A stretch of 53,407 nt of DNA, from NCBI GenBank assembly GCA_018056705.1, contig JAGPFE010000020.1, positions 1 to 53,407 on the forward strand, written 5' to 3'. The position numbers and the translations under genes were made by a program. Source of the stretch: Candidatus Hydrogenedentota bacterium (GTDB lineage: Bacteria; Hydrogenedentota; Hydrogenedentia; Hydrogenedentales; CAITNO01). Under the pieces are notes generated by a model. It had not been told where the DNA came from. It saw only the letters and a program-made list of their open reading frames with translations, and searched no databases. Below, piece by piece: positions 25,134-32,615 of this stretch (its first letter is position 1; each line of letters starts with the position of its first letter).

Positions 25134-26500
25134 TCGAGGAAATGAAAGAGCCTCACCGGCAGTTTCACCAGACCGTGGCGGACATCAGGCAAGCCATCCA
25201 GGCGGGCGACCGCGACCGGGCCCGCGAGGTCTACGAGGCCAAGATGAAGGCGGCCCGGACAGCAGTGTTCAACCGTTTCGATGAATTGCTGGCCGTCGCC
25301 GAAAAAAGTCGGGAACTGTATGACCAGAACCAGGCCCTGGCCATGGGCGAACTGACCGATAAAATGGGGGCCACCATGGCAGCGATCGACAAGGTGGTCG
25401 AAGCCAACAACGCCTACCTGGACGGGTACACGGCATCGGTTACGCGAGTGGCCCGGATTACCATGTTTGTGCTGGTTGGTTGCGTTCTCGCGGTCCTGGT
25501 CCTGGGTATCGTGCTGACGTACAGCCTGACCCGGTCGATTCTCCGGCCCGTGCGAAGGGTGGTGGAAGTGCTGGGGAACGTCGCTTCCCAGACCTCCGCC
25601 GCCGCGGCTGAACTGGCCGGCTCCAGCGAAAGCCTTTCCTCCACCGCCACCGAGCAGGCCGCCATCTCCGAAGAAACCGCCAGTTCCATCACCGAAATGG
25701 CCGCCCAGAACGACGAAATGGCCCGGACCAGCGTCACGGCCGCCGACCTGACCCGCGAGAACATCCGGATGAGCGGCGACTCCCTGAAGGCTGTCGTCGA
25801 AATGACCCGGCGCATGGAACAGATCGAAAAAGACAGCCAGGAAATGGGCAAGATCATCAAAACGATCGACGAAATCGCCTTCCAGACCAACCTGCTGGCC
25901 CTGAACGCCGCCGTCGAGGCCGCGCGGGCCGGAGAAGCCGGCAAGGGCTTCGCCGTGGTCGCGGAAGAAGTCCGGGCCCTGGCTTCCCGGGCCGCCGAGG
26001 CCGCCCGCATGACCCAGGGGCTCCTCGAGGGCACCGCCGCCAAGGTCCGCGACTCCGCCGAGGCCATCCGCAAGATCAACAACAATTTCGAGGCCATCGT
26101 GGAATCCGCCACCCGCATGGGCGACCAACTGGAACGCATCAATGCCGCCGCCGGGGAAATTGCCCAGGGCATGAGCCAACTGACTACCGCCGGCCAGCAG
26201 TCCTCCCAGGCCGCCCAGACCACCGCCGCCGCCTCCGAAGAAATCTCCGCCACCGCCGAGGAACTCAGTTCCCAGGCCTATGAACTCCAGGCCGTCGTGA
26301 AGGAACTGCGTACTATCGTAGAGGGCGGTTCCGCCGACGCCCAGACGGACGTCTCCATGGGAACCGGCAAGGTGGACAGGGACATCGTCGTTGAAGGCGG
26401 CGAGTCCGCGCCTGAACCTTCAAGGCCGGCCGCTTCCCGCGCGTTACCCGGAATGAACCGGAGGAACACCGACTCCCCGCGTCAACTGGCCCGTTTCTAG
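25088..26500 (+). CDS. Methyl-accepting chemotaxis protein, C-terminal part (after frameshift)
   Basis: The real coding part begins at about 25124; the ATG at 25088 is fortuitous and overlaps the other frame. It completes the CZB-like domain (EMKEPHRQFHQTVADI), continues with helices, a second transmembrane segment (VARITMFVLVGCVLAVLVLG), a short HAMP-like stretch (LTRSILRPVRRVVEVLG) and the signalling coiled coil with its conserved tip (DEIAFQTNLLALNAAVEAAR, then GFAVVAEEVRALASRAA). There is no C-terminal CheR-binding pentapeptide; the tail is disordered and basic. The other chemotaxis genes are absent from the window. If the frameshift is real the product is not made intact. Confidence 0.88.
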   Translation: MAAHLQNRQRGISRLIEEMKEPHRQFHQTVADIRQAIQAGDRDRAREVYEAKMKAARTAVFNRFDELLAVAEKSRELYDQNQALAMGELTDKMGATMAAIDKVVEANNAYLDGYTASVTRVARITMFVLVGCVLAVLVLGIVLTYSLTRSILRPVRRVVEVLGNVASQTSAAAAELAGSSESLSSTATEQAAISEETASSITEMAAQNDEMARTSVTAADLTRENIRMSGDSLKAVVEMTRRMEQIEKDSQEMGKIIKTIDEIAFQTNLLALNAAVEAARAGEAGKGFAVVAEEVRALASRAAEAARMTQGLLEGTAAKVRDSAEAIRKINNNFEAIVESATRMGDQLERINAAAGEIAQGMSQLTTAGQQSSQAAQTTAAASEEISATAEELSSQAYELQAVVKELRTIVEGGSADAQTDVSMGTGKVDRDIVVEGGESAPEPSRPAASRALPGMNRRNTDSPRQLARF

Positions 26501-26557
26501 CCCCCCGCGTGGTACCGGCGGGCTTTGCCGCGCCGGATAACCGCCTGTCCCTCTTTA

Positions 26558-26584
26558 GCGGGCGGCCTCCCCCGGGCCGCCCGC
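26558..26584. terminator. Perfect 10-bp inverted repeat between convergent genes
   Basis: GCGGGCGGCC and GGCCGCCCGC flank a 7-base loop between the chemoreceptor and the convergent glycine-repeat gene. There is no T-tract on either side, so it may stall polymerase or be only structural. Confidence 0.4.
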
Positions 26585-26617
26585 CCCCGTTATACCGCGC
26601 CCGCGATCGGGCGTTTC

Positions 26618-27112
26618 TTACCGCGTCCCCGGCGGCAACAGGAAAGGCAGCCACTGGCGGAAAAACGCCAGCGCTTCGGGATCCTGCCGGGTTCCGCTGA
26701 CCACGTGGCCCCCGGCCGCGCCTCCTCCCAGGGCAAAGGACCATCCCCAGGCCACACCCCCCACGGCCACAAGCCCCGCCGCCGCGCCACCCACGGCCAG
26801 CAAGCCGACGGCAAGGCCGCCAATCGCCAGGCCTCCCAGGGCCAGGCCGCCAAAAGCCAGCAACCCCACGCACAGGCCGCCGAAACTGACGCCGCCAACG
26901 GCAAAACCTCCCACCGCGATGACGCCGCGCGCGAAGCCCCCCACGGCAATCATCCCGGAAGCCATGTCGCCCACGGCGATCACGCCCCGGGCGCGCCCCC
27001 GCGTCTCGCCCCGTTCAGCGTCGGGACCCAGGGCGATGTCCACGAGCGGGAGCCCCATCCATGTTCGTGGAGAACGGTAACGGATGCCCCGCGCTTGCGC
27101 TGGCATACCCAT
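26618..27112 (-). CDS. Glycine-repeat protein with YRS...GLPLVDIALG N-terminal motif
   Basis: 164 residues. After a short start the segment IRYRSPRTWMGLPLVDIALG precedes an array of about a dozen short units of the form GG(L/V/F)A(V/I/L)G, for example RGVIAVGGFARGVIAVGGFA and GGLALGGLAIGGLAVGLLAV. The regular spacing suggests a beta-solenoid or a glycine-zipper membrane stack; small proteins with this combination are known in bacteria but without an assigned function. The C terminus (EALAFFRQWLPFLLPPGTR) is not repetitive. The ribosome site AAAGGAGG lies 4-6 bp before the ATG at 27112 and about 10 bp before a second ATG at 27106. It is convergent with the chemoreceptor gene. Confidence 0.75.
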   Translation of the reverse strand: MGMPAQARGIRYRSPRTWMGLPLVDIALGPDAERGETRGRARGVIAVGDMASGMIAVGGFARGVIAVGGFAVGGVSFGGLCVGLLAFGGLALGGLAIGGLAVGLLAVGGAAAGLVAVGGVAWGWSFALGGGAAGGHVVSGTRQDPEALAFFRQWLPFLLPPGTR

Positions 27113-27483
27113 AACCCCTCCTTTCGGCGGCTGTCTTCGGCCGGCGGGTCGGTTGCGTCCCGGGAACAGCCCGGGAACCGGCCGGTCCGGTCGTTTACCG
27201 CCACGCTCATTCTATCACGCGCGCGGCCTGTCCGGATCGCCCCGCGTGGTCCGGACATGGAACGAACCGGTAGGTACGCGCGCGCCCCGAATGAAGCACG
27301 GGAGAAACATGGGAGAACTTCATCTCAACGGCCGGGCTGTTTCCTCGGGCGCTCGGGGGTAAAGACTACGGAATGGTGAATTACGACTAAGAGACCGTGT
27401 TTCCCCGCGCGCTCGGGGGGTAAGATTAAGACATTCAGATTGGCCGCGCCCACGTAACGAGGCGTGGGCGCTCCGGGAAAAGC
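27113..27483. other. Divergent intergenic region at the base-composition switch
   Basis: A 371-bp region between the minus-strand glycine-repeat gene and ydbH. The strand composition of the window changes here from C-rich to G-rich on the plus strand. I saw no DnaA box (TTATCCACA type), no AT-rich unwinding element and no dif-like site. It contains the pair of CRISPR-like units listed separately. Confidence 0.55.
27338..27427 (+). repeat. Pair of type I-E-like palindromic units
   Basis: TGTTTCCTCGGGCGCTCGGG at 27338-27358 and TGTTTCCCCGCGCGCTCGGG at 27398-27418, each followed by GG(G)TAA, have a 60-61 bp period. CCCCG and CGGGG arms flank a 6-base loop. They resemble type I-E repeats but lack the TGAACCG end, so they are at best a decayed one-spacer array. 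Confidence 0.35.
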
Positions 27484-30400
27484 ATGACAGACGCTTCACG
27501 TGCTACAAACCGAGGTAAACGCGCGTGGATCAGATGGATCGCGCGCGTGGCGGGGGTGGGGCTTATCACGGGGCTCGTGATCGCGGGCGCGTTGCCGTTG
27601 TGGTTACCGGTGGTCAGCGGGGCGTTGACACCGGTACGGGTCGAGGCGGACGGGCCGCTCTGGAATCGACCGCTTGGCTTGACCTTCTCCCTGGGGCCGC
27701 TCCATGGCAGGGCTCGAATCGTGGTGTCGGAGGTATACCCCGAAATCCGGCTGGAACGCGTCCGGCTCGAGCCGGAGGAAGGGGGTGGCGTCGTGGTAGA
27801 GGCGGAGTCGGTCTCGCTGGCGTACACGTGGCCATGGCGGGAACGTCCCGTCCGGGCTCTTCGTATCGGGTCATTGCGGATCGACGCGGTCCGGCTGGGC
27901 GCGTGGATCCGCGAGGCCAGTTCCAACGCCCCGGGCGCGGTCCAGCCGTCCAGCGGGGGCAACGGATGGGCGGGCGCGCTGGAAACCCTGTGCCGTCGCC
28001 TCCCCGGGACGGTCTGGATCGGATCGATGCGGATAACGTCGCATACGCCGGCGGGTCCGGTGACGGTGGAAGGGGGTCCGGTGGAAGCGCGGACACGGGC
28101 CTTGCCGGCGTCCTGGTCCGTCGAGATTTCCGCGCGCGCGGATTCGGGCATGGTCCGATGGGCCGAGGGATCCTTTTCCGTGACCGCCGACACGACGCTA
28201 CGCCTGGAGGGAACCCGAACTGGTGGCCGCTGCGCCGCCGCGTTACGGGTAGGTCCCTCGGAGGAGTCATCCCTTTCGGGATCCGTGGACGCGACGTGGG
28301 ATGAGCAGGGCGTCTCGCGGGTGGACCTGCGGCTGGATCGTGGCACGCTGGAGGGTCTGGCGTGGACGCTGCTGTGCCGGGGACTCACGGGGGACAGGTT
28401 GGCCTGGGATTCCCTGGCGCTGGCATCGGGGCAAGTGGCGGTCACGCGCCGGGAGACGGGGGCGTGGCTGGTGACAGCGACAGGCAGCGCGCGCGCGACG
28501 GGGCTCCGGCTGGGGAGGGAGGACGCGCCGTGGTACCGGGGTAACCTGGACGTGGCATGCGCCCTGGATGGGGACGGGGTGTTCACGACGCGGCTGGACG
28601 CAGGCGGGGCGGGGCAACTGGAAGCGCGATGGACTGCCACGGACAAGGGCAATGCCCTCACGCTGGACTTGTCGGGGTGGCGTCCCGTGGCGTTACGGGA
28701 GCAGATGCCGTGGCTGGCGCCGTGGCTTTCACCCTGGGAGACGTGGCTGCCGGAGCGGCTGGACGCGCGACTGGAAGGCGCGATCGGGGGCATCGGGGGA
28801 TTGCCCGGGCCCACGAGCGTGGATGGATGGCTGTCGGGGGGGTGGCCCGCGCCGGGCGGATCGGCCCGGTGGGCGATCCAGAGCACAACGGACCGGGACG
28901 GGCTCCAGGTCCGTCTGCGGGAAGCGTCCGTGGGGGAATCCCTGGATATCGTGGCCCACGGTTTTCCGCACGCGTGGCACGGGATCACCGCGCGGGCCGC
29001 GGGGGTGGACCTGGCCCGGTGGTTACGCCTGACCCGGGGCTGGGACATGCTGGACGATCTCAAGGGGACATGGTCCGGGATGGTAGAAGTGGCGCCTGGA
29101 CCGGAGATCCGGTGGGAAATAACCGCCGAGCCGGAAACGCGCTGGCAGGGGCGTCCGCTGGGACAACCGGGACAGGTCCGGGCGGCGGGGCGGGTCTACC
29201 GGGATAGTGGACGATGGCTGGTAACCGGAGAGGGCCAGTTATCCGGTAAGACCCGGTTGCGGGTGGAAAACGCGGAATGGCTGGGAGGCAGCCGGTTACG
29301 GGGACGCTGGCGGATACCCACGGCGGACGTGGCGGAATTGGCCGGGCCCCTTGGCCTGGAAGGCGCCTGGGGCGAGGTAACCATGCACGGGAGCGGGCGG
29401 TTTACCTTCGAGTATGGCCTGCTGATCTGGGAAAGCGACGCGATCACGTCCACCGCGCTGGGATGGGGGGCATATTTCCTCCCGCCGGACTGGACGTTGA
29501 GCGCGCGGGCCCGGGGATCGCTCCGGTGGGGAGGGCCGGAGGGATGGTCCGCGCGGCTGGAACAGGCGCGGGTGGAAGCGGACCGGACCGCGCTGGACCT
29601 AGGGGGGCTGGAAGCGCGCGCGGGAGGCTTGGAGGTTTCGGATCTCGCCCTGCGCAGCGACATGGCTCCCCTGGTTCGATGGGGGTGGCTGAGCGAGGCA
29701 CAGGGAGGAGACGCCAGCCTGCGGGTTCCCGCGTGGTGGTGGCCATGGGACACGGACGCGTGGCACGGAACGATTGAATACCAGGTGACGGCCGATCGTT
29801 TATCCTTCTGGCACGGCCGGATCGCGCTGGAACGCCCGCGATGGGTGGGGCGTCTCGCGCGGGAGGCTGGTGGCCAGTTCACGGGAGACGGCGACATGTC
29901 CATCGCGGCGGCCCGGATGGCAGGAGGCACGCTGACATCGATCGGCGGGCGGATGACCGCGTCCGGGGAACAGATAAGCGTCGAAGACCTGTCCGCGTCC
30001 GGATGGAACGGCTCGCTGGGCGGCCGGGTAGAGGTGTCGCCCCTGGATACCGGGATGCCGGCGCGTGGCACGATCCGGTTGCGGGGGATTGACCTGGGCC
30101 GGTTCTGCGCCGAGGTAAATCCGCCCTATGTCCGTTGCGAAGGCGAGCTGAACGGGTGGACCCGGTTTGCCCTGTCCGCGTTCCAGCCCACGGATTTCCG
30201 GTTCCGGGCCACGGCGGGCAACGGTTTTTCCGTGAACACGGATTTTGTGCGACAATTACTGATGAGCAGCAAGGTTACGGACTACGCGGGAGGCCGCCAG
30301 GCCGCGGGTGTCGTGCTGGACGTGCTGGGCTCGAAACCACAACGGCCCTTCGACGGGGGCGCGGTGGATATCCGCCTCGCGGAAGAACGGCTGGCGGGCG

Positions 30401-30501
30401 CTTTAACCTTGAGTAGTCGCGATCTCAACCTTACCGTGGATATCAAGGCCGATCCCATGGCCCTGCTGGACGCCCTCGAGGCGAATGGCGGGGCCCCATG
30501 A
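27484..30501 (+). CDS. YdbH-like AsmA-family intermembrane lipid transport protein
   Basis: 1005 residues. The N-terminal helix (GVGLITGLVIAGALPLWLPV) anchors it in the inner membrane. The remainder is a long series of beta strands with few motifs, as in AsmA/TamB/YdbH bridge proteins. The C-terminal region (RGIDLGRFCAEVNPPYVRCE, NGFSVNTDFVRQLLMSSKVT, DIRLAEERLAGALTLSSRDL) resembles the YdbH/DctA-YdbH end domain. The assignment is much strengthened by the next gene, a YnbE-YdbL fusion that overlaps it by ATGA: in Escherichia coli ydbH, ynbE and ydbL form an operon and YdbH-YnbE bridge the envelope for phospholipid transport. Codons are G-rich, in contrast to the left half of the window. Confidence 0.78.
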   Translation: MTDASRATNRGKRAWIRWIARVAGVGLITGLVIAGALPLWLPVVSGALTPVRVEADGPLWNRPLGLTFSLGPLHGRARIVVSEVYPEIRLERVRLEPEEGGGVVVEAESVSLAYTWPWRERPVRALRIGSLRIDAVRLGAWIREASSNAPGAVQPSSGGNGWAGALETLCRRLPGTVWIGSMRITSHTPAGPVTVEGGPVEARTRALPASWSVEISARADSGMVRWAEGSFSVTADTTLRLEGTRTGGRCAAALRVGPSEESSLSGSVDATWDEQGVSRVDLRLDRGTLEGLAWTLLCRGLTGDRLAWDSLALASGQVAVTRRETGAWLVTATGSARATGLRLGREDAPWYRGNLDVACALDGDGVFTTRLDAGGAGQLEARWTATDKGNALTLDLSGWRPVALREQMPWLAPWLSPWETWLPERLDARLEGAIGGIGGLPGPTSVDGWLSGGWPAPGGSARWAIQSTTDRDGLQVRLREASVGESLDIVAHGFPHAWHGITARAAGVDLARWLRLTRGWDMLDDLKGTWSGMVEVAPGPEIRWEITAEPETRWQGRPLGQPGQVRAAGRVYRDSGRWLVTGEGQLSGKTRLRVENAEWLGGSRLRGRWRIPTADVAELAGPLGLEGAWGEVTMHGSGRFTFEYGLLIWESDAITSTALGWGAYFLPPDWTLSARARGSLRWGGPEGWSARLEQARVEADRTALDLGGLEARAGGLEVSDLALRSDMAPLVRWGWLSEAQGGDASLRVPAWWWPWDTDAWHGTIEYQVTADRLSFWHGRIALERPRWVGRLAREAGGQFTGDGDMSIAAARMAGGTLTSIGGRMTASGEQISVEDLSASGWNGSLGGRVEVSPLDTGMPARGTIRLRGIDLGRFCAEVNPPYVRCEGELNGWTRFALSAFQPTDFRFRATAGNGFSVNTDFVRQLLMSSKVTDYAGGRQAAGVVLDVLGSKPQRPFDGGAVDIRLAEERLAGALTLSSRDLNLTVDIKADPMALLDALEANGGAP

Positions 30502-31220
30502 GCGGCACGGGAGACCAGGACATGCGCGCGCGACCCATTACGATGCTGACCGCGGTGCTGTTCATGACGACGGCCAGCCTGCTGTACGCATGCGTGTTCC
30601 GCACGGAACATACCATCACCGCCCACATCACGCTGGATATCCGGCACATCGAGGAACAGGCGTCGGGCGTGCTGGATTACGTCGAGGGGAAGACGGATAC
30701 CCTGCCGGGCCTGGAACCCGCGCCGGGGCCCCAGTCCTGGTGGCGGGGCGCGCTGGACGTTTTGAATCCCGTGCCCACGGCCTGGGCGGATGACCTGAAG
30801 CACACGACTTCGCCCCTCGTGACGGACCTTGCCCGGCGCATGCGGGAACGCCACGCCCAGGTGGAAGCCTACCGCAAGGGGGGATGTTTCGGCGAGAACA
30901 ACCGGGGATACCTGGAACTGCGGGACTGTGACAGCCTAGGGGATGCCGAATCGCGGAACGCCGCCCAGAAACTGCTGGCCGAGGAGAACAAGGACCGCAA
31001 GGCCCTGTACAACGAGATCGCGCGCCTGAATGCCGACCAGGGCGTGACGGTCTCGACGGTGGAGAGTATTTATGCCGCCCAACGACTGCGGCGGGGCCAG
31101 CGTGGCGAGGTGTTCCAGTTACCCGAGGCTGGGCCATGGTTCGACGAGGTCGCGCGGTCCCCCCTTGGCCAGCAGCTGGGCGGGCAGTGTCAGCCTGGCC
31201 GCTGGGTAACCCTGCCCTGA
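30498..31220 (+). CDS. YnbE-YdbL fusion lipoprotein
   Basis: 240 residues. The lipobox is at TTASLLYAC (Cys32). Residues about 35-65 (TEHTITAHITLDIRHIEEQA) resemble YnbE, the small outer-membrane lipoprotein that receives YdbH. After a linker, residues about 125-240 match YdbL/DUF1318: GCFGENNRGYLELR, EENKDRKALYNEIARLNADQ, GVTVSTVESIYAAQR and a C-terminal GRWV motif. In enterobacteria these are two separate genes. Here one polypeptide carries both, and its ATG overlaps the ydbH stop. YdbL is considered a chaperone-like regulator of YdbH-YnbE assembly; a covalent link would fix the stoichiometry. Confidence 0.8.
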   Translation: MSGTGDQDMRARPITMLTAVLFMTTASLLYACVFRTEHTITAHITLDIRHIEEQASGVLDYVEGKTDTLPGLEPAPGPQSWWRGALDVLNPVPTAWADDLKHTTSPLVTDLARRMRERHAQVEAYRKGGCFGENNRGYLELRDCDSLGDAESRNAAQKLLAEENKDRKALYNEIARLNADQGVTVSTVESIYAAQRLRRGQRGEVFQLPEAGPWFDEVARSPLGQQLGGQCQPGRWVTLP

Positions 31221-31378
31221 CGGGTTTTCTGGCTGAACGGGAAATTTGACCGGGGGGAGGGTGTGTTCACGCGTAACGCCATGGTATTTCCTCCGTATTA
31301 CCCCTTGTGACAAAGCGCGGAGATGCCGATCGTCCCGGGGTCGACCGGAAATCCGCCACAACACGAAAGGGAGCAGCC

Positions 31379-32032
31379 ATGGTGAAAGGAAGAGGAACAC
31401 GTTTCGCGTTGCTGGTACTGGTGGGTGCCTGCCTGGCGCTGGGATGGGCCATGCCAGCGTCGGCCCAGTGGCTTGGGAATGGTGGCGGGCAACAGGTTCA
31501 GGGGGGCAAGGTAACCGTGCCGAACGTGGTCGGTTTACCCCTGGACGACGCCGAGGCCACCCTGACCACGGCGGGACTGATGGTCTGGGGCGTGATCTAC
31601 AAGCCCAGCGACGACGCGGAGGCGGGAACGGTGATTCGGCAGCGTCCCGAGGCTGGCGAGCAGGTAAGTGGTGGTCGTCCCGTTACGCTTACGGTTTCCG
31701 CCGGTTCTCCAGAACGGGCCCGGGAATGGTTCCGCAACGTGTATCGCCGGTTTACCGAGCTGGACACGGACCAGTCGGGTGGTCTGTCCGCGGCCGAAAT
31801 CCAGGTAGCCTTGAGCAACCTATCCCAGCAGCTGTTCGAAGCCATTGACGCGGACGATGACGGGCAGTTATCGCAGGCGGAACTCGACGCGTTCCTGCAG
31901 CTGGACGGGTTGTTCGGGTGCGCGCGGCGGGTCATTCTGGGTGGATTCGCCACGCAAATGGCTGGTGACGTCCTGCTGTCCGGGCTTGGCCTGGCCCTGC
32001 TGGGCGTCTGGTCGGTTCGTCGGCGCTCGTGA
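31379..32032 (+). CDS. Secreted PASTA and EF-hand protein with C-terminal anchor tag
   Basis: 217 residues. The ATG at 31379 follows AAAGGGAG and gives a signal peptide (FALLVLVGACLALGWAMPAS). Residues about 40-105 form one PASTA domain (VTVPNVVGLPLDDAEATLTT, QRPEAGEQVSGGRPVTLTVS). Residues about 118-180 carry two EF-hand loops, DTDQSGGLSAAE and DADDDGQLSQAE, with all the expected acidic positions. The C terminus (SGLGLALLGVWSVRRRS) is a hydrophobic helix plus RRR, like the tag of the giant surface protein that follows, but without PVAG. The last part of the gene and its terminator are nearly identical at DNA level to those of that protein. A cell-surface, calcium-binding role is likely; PASTA outside kinases and PBPs is unusual. 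Confidence 0.85.
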   Translation: MVKGRGTRFALLVLVGACLALGWAMPASAQWLGNGGGQQVQGGKVTVPNVVGLPLDDAEATLTTAGLMVWGVIYKPSDDAEAGTVIRQRPEAGEQVSGGRPVTLTVSAGSPERAREWFRNVYRRFTELDTDQSGGLSAAEIQVALSNLSQQLFEAIDADDDGQLSQAELDAFLQLDGLFGCARRVILGGFATQMAGDVLLSGLGLALLGVWSVRRRS

Positions 32033-32160
32033 CCTGGTGGGTTGAACGCGGATTCCCGGGGTCCGGTTCGCGCGGCATGATAGCGTGGGCCGGGCCCCGG
32101 TCCTTTTTTGGTGGGGCCACGCGGGAGCAACTGCTTACCAGATTTCTCCTCACTTCGTTC
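31985..32160 (+). repeat. Shared 3' module, copy 1
   Basis: From CTTGGCCTGGCCCTGCTGGG through the stop codon, the terminator and the first REP-like element, this is nearly identical to 36837-37010 downstream of the next surface-protein gene. Confidence 0.85.
32056..32109 (+). terminator. Rho-independent terminator after PASTA/EF-hand gene
   Basis: CCGGGGTCCGG (32056-32066) pairs with CCGGGCCCCGG (32090-32100), one wobble, with a further inner hairpin, followed by six T residues. Confidence 0.85.
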
Positions 32161-32406
32161 GTCGAAATGACAAGGTGGGGTGGAGGGATGGGGGGCTGAA
32201 AGATTTCTCCTCACTTCGTTCGTCGAAATGACAGGTGATGTCGGTGCCGAAATGACAGGGGGTCGGTGGGGGTGAGCAGGGCGTGGCGAAGGTTGTCTGC
32301 TTCGTTCATCGCGGTAACCGTGTCATTTCGAGCGCAGCGGGAAATCTTGAGTGCGGCGGGAAATCTTGAGCGTAGAGAGAAATCTTGAGCGTAGAGAGAA
32401 ATCTTT
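32140..32406. repeat. REP-like element cluster 2
   Basis: Two reverse-form elements (AGATTTCTCCTCACTTCGTT then CGTCGAAATGAC), a truncated TGCCGAAATGAC copy, then a conserved linker (GGGCGTGGCGAAGGTTG, TCGCGGTAACCGTG) and a forward element that breaks up into a short tandem of GAGAAATCTTGAGCG-like units. Confidence 0.85.
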
Positions 32407-32615
32407 TCTCGGCTCCGAATTTTTCAGGGATATTTTTTTGTTTACAGGGCAAGGGATGTCATTGTTTACCAATTTCCCACACCATTTGTATTTTTTTCAC
32501 GCGCGGGGCGGAAAATGTGTTAAACTCATAGTGCAGGTGTTTCCAAGAACCGGAAACGGGCAGGTTTCCTTATTCTGGTGGAATGGTAAACATTCTCAAC
32601 AAAAGGAATGGTAGC
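32407..32615. other. AT-rich leader of the giant surface-protein gene
   Basis: A sharply AT-rich patch (about 32420-32500) in an otherwise GC-rich window. TTGTTTAC occurs twice, near 32438 and 32464. A TAAACT at 32521-32526 could be a -10 box, but no -35 is at proper distance. Confidence 0.4.

Noticed and set aside
27113..27483. Replication origin called outright at the skew switch
   Set aside because: Skew alone is not enough: no DnaA boxes, no AT-rich unwinding region and no dnaA, dnaN or gyrB nearby. Kept only as a finding.
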